Shown here: positions 48,818 to 50,502 of the stretch, piece after piece
Numbering within the stretch: position 1 is the first letter of the stretch
Layout of the letters: each line of letters opens with the position of its first letter
Position numbers and translations under genes: made by a program
Notes under the pieces: model-generated
The model's input: the letters and a program-made list of their open reading frames with translations, nothing else
Databases searched by the model: none
What the model was told of the DNA's origin: nothing
Source of the DNA: Chloroflexota bacterium
GTDB taxonomy: Bacteria; Chloroflexota; Dehalococcoidia; Bin125
DNA: 50,502 nt
NCBI GenBank assembly: GCA_028875225.1
Contig: JAPPFB010000015.1
Coordinates: forward strand, 1-50,502
Direction: 5' to 3'

Positions 48818-50377
48818 CTACGGCCGCCAGGTCGGACCCGAACCGGGGCCAAGCTGAGTCTTGATCACGCCCTGGGCCAGCTCGACGAAATCACAGAGCC
48901 GCGCCCGCGTCTCGCGCGGATCGATCAGATCCAGCCCGCTCGCCTCAGCCGTGCGGAACGGCGACGAGATCCGCTGGAACGTCTCCTCCAGCTCCAGTCG
49001 CTTGGCCTCCGGATCGTCCGCTGCCTCAATCACGCGGCGGAAGGCGGCCGAGGTGCCGCCCTCGATGTGCATCGATCCCCAATGTCCCGAGACCCAGGCG
49101 AAGCGCCGATACAGATGCGGCCCGGGACGGTACTGCAGGCTGCCGGCCAAACCGAACGACTGCCGGCAGATGAACGAAATCCAGGGCATCTTGCTGTGAA
49201 TGATCGCGTGCACCAGCCGCGACCCCGCCCGTTCGATCCCCTGTTCCTCCGACATCGGACCGACCAGGAAGCCCGGATCGTCCATCAGCACGACCATCGG
49301 AATGTGGAACGTGTCGCAGAGCTGCACCAGCCGCGTCGACTTCTCCGCCGCGGCGACGTCCATCGATCCGCCGCGCTGATACGGATTGTTGGTCATCACG
49401 CCGACCGGATAGCCGTGCGCCCGGCCCAGACCCACGATCCGCGACGTCCCGTAGTCCGGCGCGATCTCGAAGAACGAATCCTCGTCGAGCACGCCCTCGA
49501 GAATCACCCGCACGTCGTACGGACGCCGCTTGTTGCGAGGGATCAGCGAGAGCAGCCGCTCGTCGCGACGATTGGGATCGTCCGACGTGTCGCCGCGCGG
49601 CGGCATCTCCCAGACGTTGTCGGGCAGGTAGCTGAGGAACTGCTTGACCTGCTCGATCGCCGCCGGCTCGTCCTCGGCGACGTTGTCGACTACCCCGCTG
49701 ATCCGCGTGTGGATCGCGTGGCCGCCGAGATCCTCCTTGTCGATCTCCAGTCCCAGCGCCGCCTTGACCACCGGCGGACCACCGGGAAAGACCTGTCCCG
49801 TGCCCTTCGCGATCACGCTGAAATGACTCAGCGGCGGGATCGGCGCGAGCCCGCCGGCCGCTGGACCGAGCACCGCCGAGACCACCGGCGACACGCTGAG
49901 AATCTTGCAGTAATCCTCGAACTGACCGCCGTCGGGGATGTACGTGCGTCCCAGATCCGAGAACTCGGTCACGCTGCCGCCCGCCCCGTCGATCAGGTTG
50001 ACCAGCGGCAGCTGCAACTCGGCCGGACCGGGATGGCCGTGGCCAATGTCGACCCCGCCGTCGTCGGTCCGCGCAGACCCGCCGCGCACGGTGAAGTCCT
50101 GTCCGCGCACGAACACCCGCCGACCGTTGACCTTGGCCAGACCGCGCACGCTGCTGACCGGCGTGAACGAGACCAGCTCGCCCCGCTCGTCGTACGTCCC
50201 CCGACCCTGCAGCTTGCCCAGCTCATCGAAGCTGCCCGGATCGGCCAGCAGCGCAATCCGCTCGCGCACCGTCAGCTTGCCCTGCGAGTGCTGCCGCCCG
50301 ACCCCGTAGTCCCCGCCCATCTGCTCCTTCAGCGCATGCCGACGCGCCAGTTCATCGATTTCCTGCTGCCAGCTCAT
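48818..50377 (-). CDS. Acyl-CoA carboxylase beta (carboxyltransferase) subunit
   Basis: A 519-residue carboxyltransferase of the propionyl-/methylcrotonyl-CoA carboxylase family. The N-terminal crotonase-like half has QGKLTVRERIALLADPGSF and NLIDGAGGSV; the C-terminal half has GVMTNNPYQRGGSMDVAAAEKSTRL in its parts VGVMTNNP and AAAEKSTRL. MVVLMDDPGFLVGP, a variant of the usual DVPGFLPG loop, and GIERAGSRLVHA follow. It transfers carboxyl from biotin to an acyl-CoA. The biotin carboxylase alpha subunit is not in the window. Which acyl-CoA is used cannot be told. Confidence 0.9.
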   Translation of the reverse strand: MSWQQEIDELARRHALKEQMGGDYGVGRQHSQGKLTVRERIALLADPGSFDELGKLQGRGTYDERGELVSFTPVSSVRGLAKVNGRRVFVRGQDFTVRGGSARTDDGGVDIGHGHPGPAELQLPLVNLIDGAGGSVTEFSDLGRTYIPDGGQFEDYCKILSVSPVVSAVLGPAAGGLAPIPPLSHFSVIAKGTGQVFPGGPPVVKAALGLEIDKEDLGGHAIHTRISGVVDNVAEDEPAAIEQVKQFLSYLPDNVWEMPPRGDTSDDPNRRDERLLSLIPRNKRRPYDVRVILEGVLDEDSFFEIAPDYGTSRIVGLGRAHGYPVGVMTNNPYQRGGSMDVAAAEKSTRLVQLCDTFHIPMVVLMDDPGFLVGPMSEEQGIERAGSRLVHAIIHSKMPWISFICRQSFGLAGSLQYRPGPHLYRRFAWVSGHWGSMHIEGGTSAAFRRVIEAADDPEAKRLELEETFQRISSPFRTAEASGLDLIDPRETRARLCDFVELAQGVIKTQLGPGSGPTWRP

Positions 50378-50451
50378 GAGAATCTCCCTCGGTGACCAAT
50401 CCTCCGACAGACTAGGCGTGATTGACCACAGCAGACCCGCACGTAAACCGC

Positions 50452-50499
50452 TCCCCCTTGCAGGGGGAGCTGTCCCGTAGGGACTGAGGGGGTCCCTCG
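50452..50499 (+). repeat. Palindromic repeat family B, copy 3
   Basis: CTCCCCCTTGCAGGGGGAG, CTGTC, CCGTAGGG, ACTGAGGGGGTCCCTC. It is the cleanest copy of the family and lies at the contig's right end. Copy 1 is at the left end, which fits assembly breaking at a repeated element. Confidence 0.75.
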
Positions 50500-50502
50500 G
50501 CC

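Overview
The window is a high-GC (roughly 63-66% by eye) bacterial contig, densely packed with genes on both strands. It starts with an artificial-looking run of 50 C residues and a 5'-truncated dnaE2-type gene. I see no rRNA, tRNA, CRISPR array, transposase or phage gene. Its content is three CaiB/BaiF CoA-transferases, several amidohydrolases, alpha/beta hydrolases, a phytanoyl-CoA dioxygenase, a Baeyer-Villiger-type monooxygenase, an enolase-superfamily enzyme, SDRs, Rieske proteins and a glycine cleavage P-protein split into two subunits. This mix resembles uncultured Chloroflexota of the SAR202 / Dehalococcoidia type, free-living marine or sponge-associated. The assignment is an inference from gene content only.

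Layout. 1-9 kb: dnaE2 C-terminus, amidohydrolase, an alpha/beta-hydrolase remnant, HSL-type esterase, CoA-transferase, DHA2-type MFS exporter, alpha/beta hydrolase, PhyH dioxygenase and a small unknown gene. 9-17 kb: two paralogous YtcJ-type amidohydrolases on the + strand flank a minus-strand block that reads permease-like fusion protein, DUF1330 protein, sterol C-24 methyltransferase homologue, Rieske oxygenase. 17-24 kb: VOC protein, TIMP/NTR-like secreted protein, DinB-like protein, DUF7002-like protein, a VapBC pair, CoA-transferase, amidohydrolase, cytochrome c lipoprotein, CoA-transferase. 24-32 kb: enolase-superfamily enzyme, a PIN toxin-antitoxin pair, BVMO, HSL esterase, a two-TM protein, a RelE/Phd pair and a large Rieske-fusion protein. 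32-38 kb: MetE-like barrel protein, OmdA-like protein, VOC protein, enoyl-CoA hydratase, amidohydrolase, palindromic repeats and two divergent SDRs. 38-43.5 kb: gcvT-gcvH-gcvPA-gcvPB and an orphan FecCD permease. 43.5-50.5 kb: MDR oxidoreductase, palindromes, SDR plus hydroxypyruvate-isomerase-like pair, SET-domain protein, PaaI thioesterase, Ada, and an acyl-CoA carboxylase beta subunit.

The most striking element is the 10857-13355 block. It encodes a protein with the full set of Erg6/SMT signatures (sterol 24-C-methyltransferase), coupled by an ATGA overlap to a Rieske oxygenase of the DAF-36/Neverland - KshA type. No sterol cyclase or squalene epoxidase gene lies in the window. The simplest hypothesis is a bacterial sterol-tailoring operon that acts on acquired sterols, or on sterols made from genes elsewhere in the genome. 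Nearby CoA-transferases, enoyl-CoA hydratase, BVMO, esterases and the carboxylase could feed catabolism of lipids or terpenoids, but no contiguous degradation pathway is evident.

Three families of short palindromic repeats are dispersed between genes. One copy is read in frame at the 5' end of the dnaE2 fragment. Three type II toxin-antitoxin pairs lie within about 11 kb.
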